From positions 1 through 64,000 of the forward strand of contig CAJPVJ010000022.1 of NCBI GenBank assembly GCA_905397405.1: DNA of 64,000 nt. The letters run 5' to 3'. Source of the stretch: Oppiella nova (lineage: Eukaryota; Arthropoda; Arachnida; Sarcoptiformes; Oppiidae). The position numbers were made by a program, and so were the translations under genes. Below are positions 63,994 to 64,000 of this stretch, one piece after another (within the stretch, counting starts at the first letter, position 1; the number at the start of each line of letters is the position of its first letter). The notes under the pieces are model-generated. The model made no database searches. It had not been told where the DNA came from and was given only the letters and a program-made list of their open reading frames with translations.

Positions 63994-64000
63994 GTATGGA

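Noticed and set aside
1-64000. CRISPR arrays, integrated viral or virus-like elements, intact transposases
   Set aside because: None seen. The repeats here are microsatellites, the suspect 128-bp duplications and one inverted repeat without coding content.

Overview
The window looks like nuclear DNA from a small-genome arthropod, probably a chelicerate and plausibly an acariform mite. That placement is an inference from three things: coding islands set in very AT-rich spacer, introns mostly of about 55-110 nt with standard GT-AG ends, and animal muscle, cytoskeletal, mitochondrial and lipid genes of arthropod type. I see no bacterial, CRISPR or virus-like element.

Layout. Positions 1-3869 are AT-rich flank. 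Positions 3870-25405 (+) hold a 24-exon obscurin/Unc-89 gene. Every splice phase closes, and the model gives 6,153 aa with about 47 Ig domains, two FN3 domains and two degenerate kinase domains, but no SH3-DH-PH module. Tail-to-tail with it (25832-28227, -) lies a compact kettin/sallimus-like gene with four Ig domains. Next come a repeat-rich spacer, a decayed OGFOD3-like oxygenase copy (about 29600-30190) and about 7 kb of AT-rich spacer.

After these come an LRR-FN3 single-pass receptor (37343-41068, +), a TMCO4 homologue (44065-46514, +), a 58-aa membrane protein (47966-48205, +) and Tim10 (48345-48668, +). Four genes follow on the minus strand: cytosolic lysyl-tRNA synthetase (48882-50636), TMEM19 (51469-52569), an unrecognised coiled-coil protein (53692-55144) and Arp3 (55516-56961). 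The 5' 527 codons of a long-chain acyl-CoA synthetase (60600 onward, +) run off the right edge.

Most genes are unrelated housekeeping neighbours. The functional pairing that stands out is the convergent couple of giant-Ig sarcomere genes: Unc-89 (an M-line protein in known species) and the kettin-like gene (a Z-disc/I-band family).

Assembly caution. Five direct duplications share a unit of exactly 128 bp, at 731, 12043, 29064, 54061 and 54390, and an N at 42898 separates two near-identical stretches. A shared 128-bp unit points to an assembler artefact, so the extra 84 codons within Unc-89 at 12171-12422 should be treated with suspicion.
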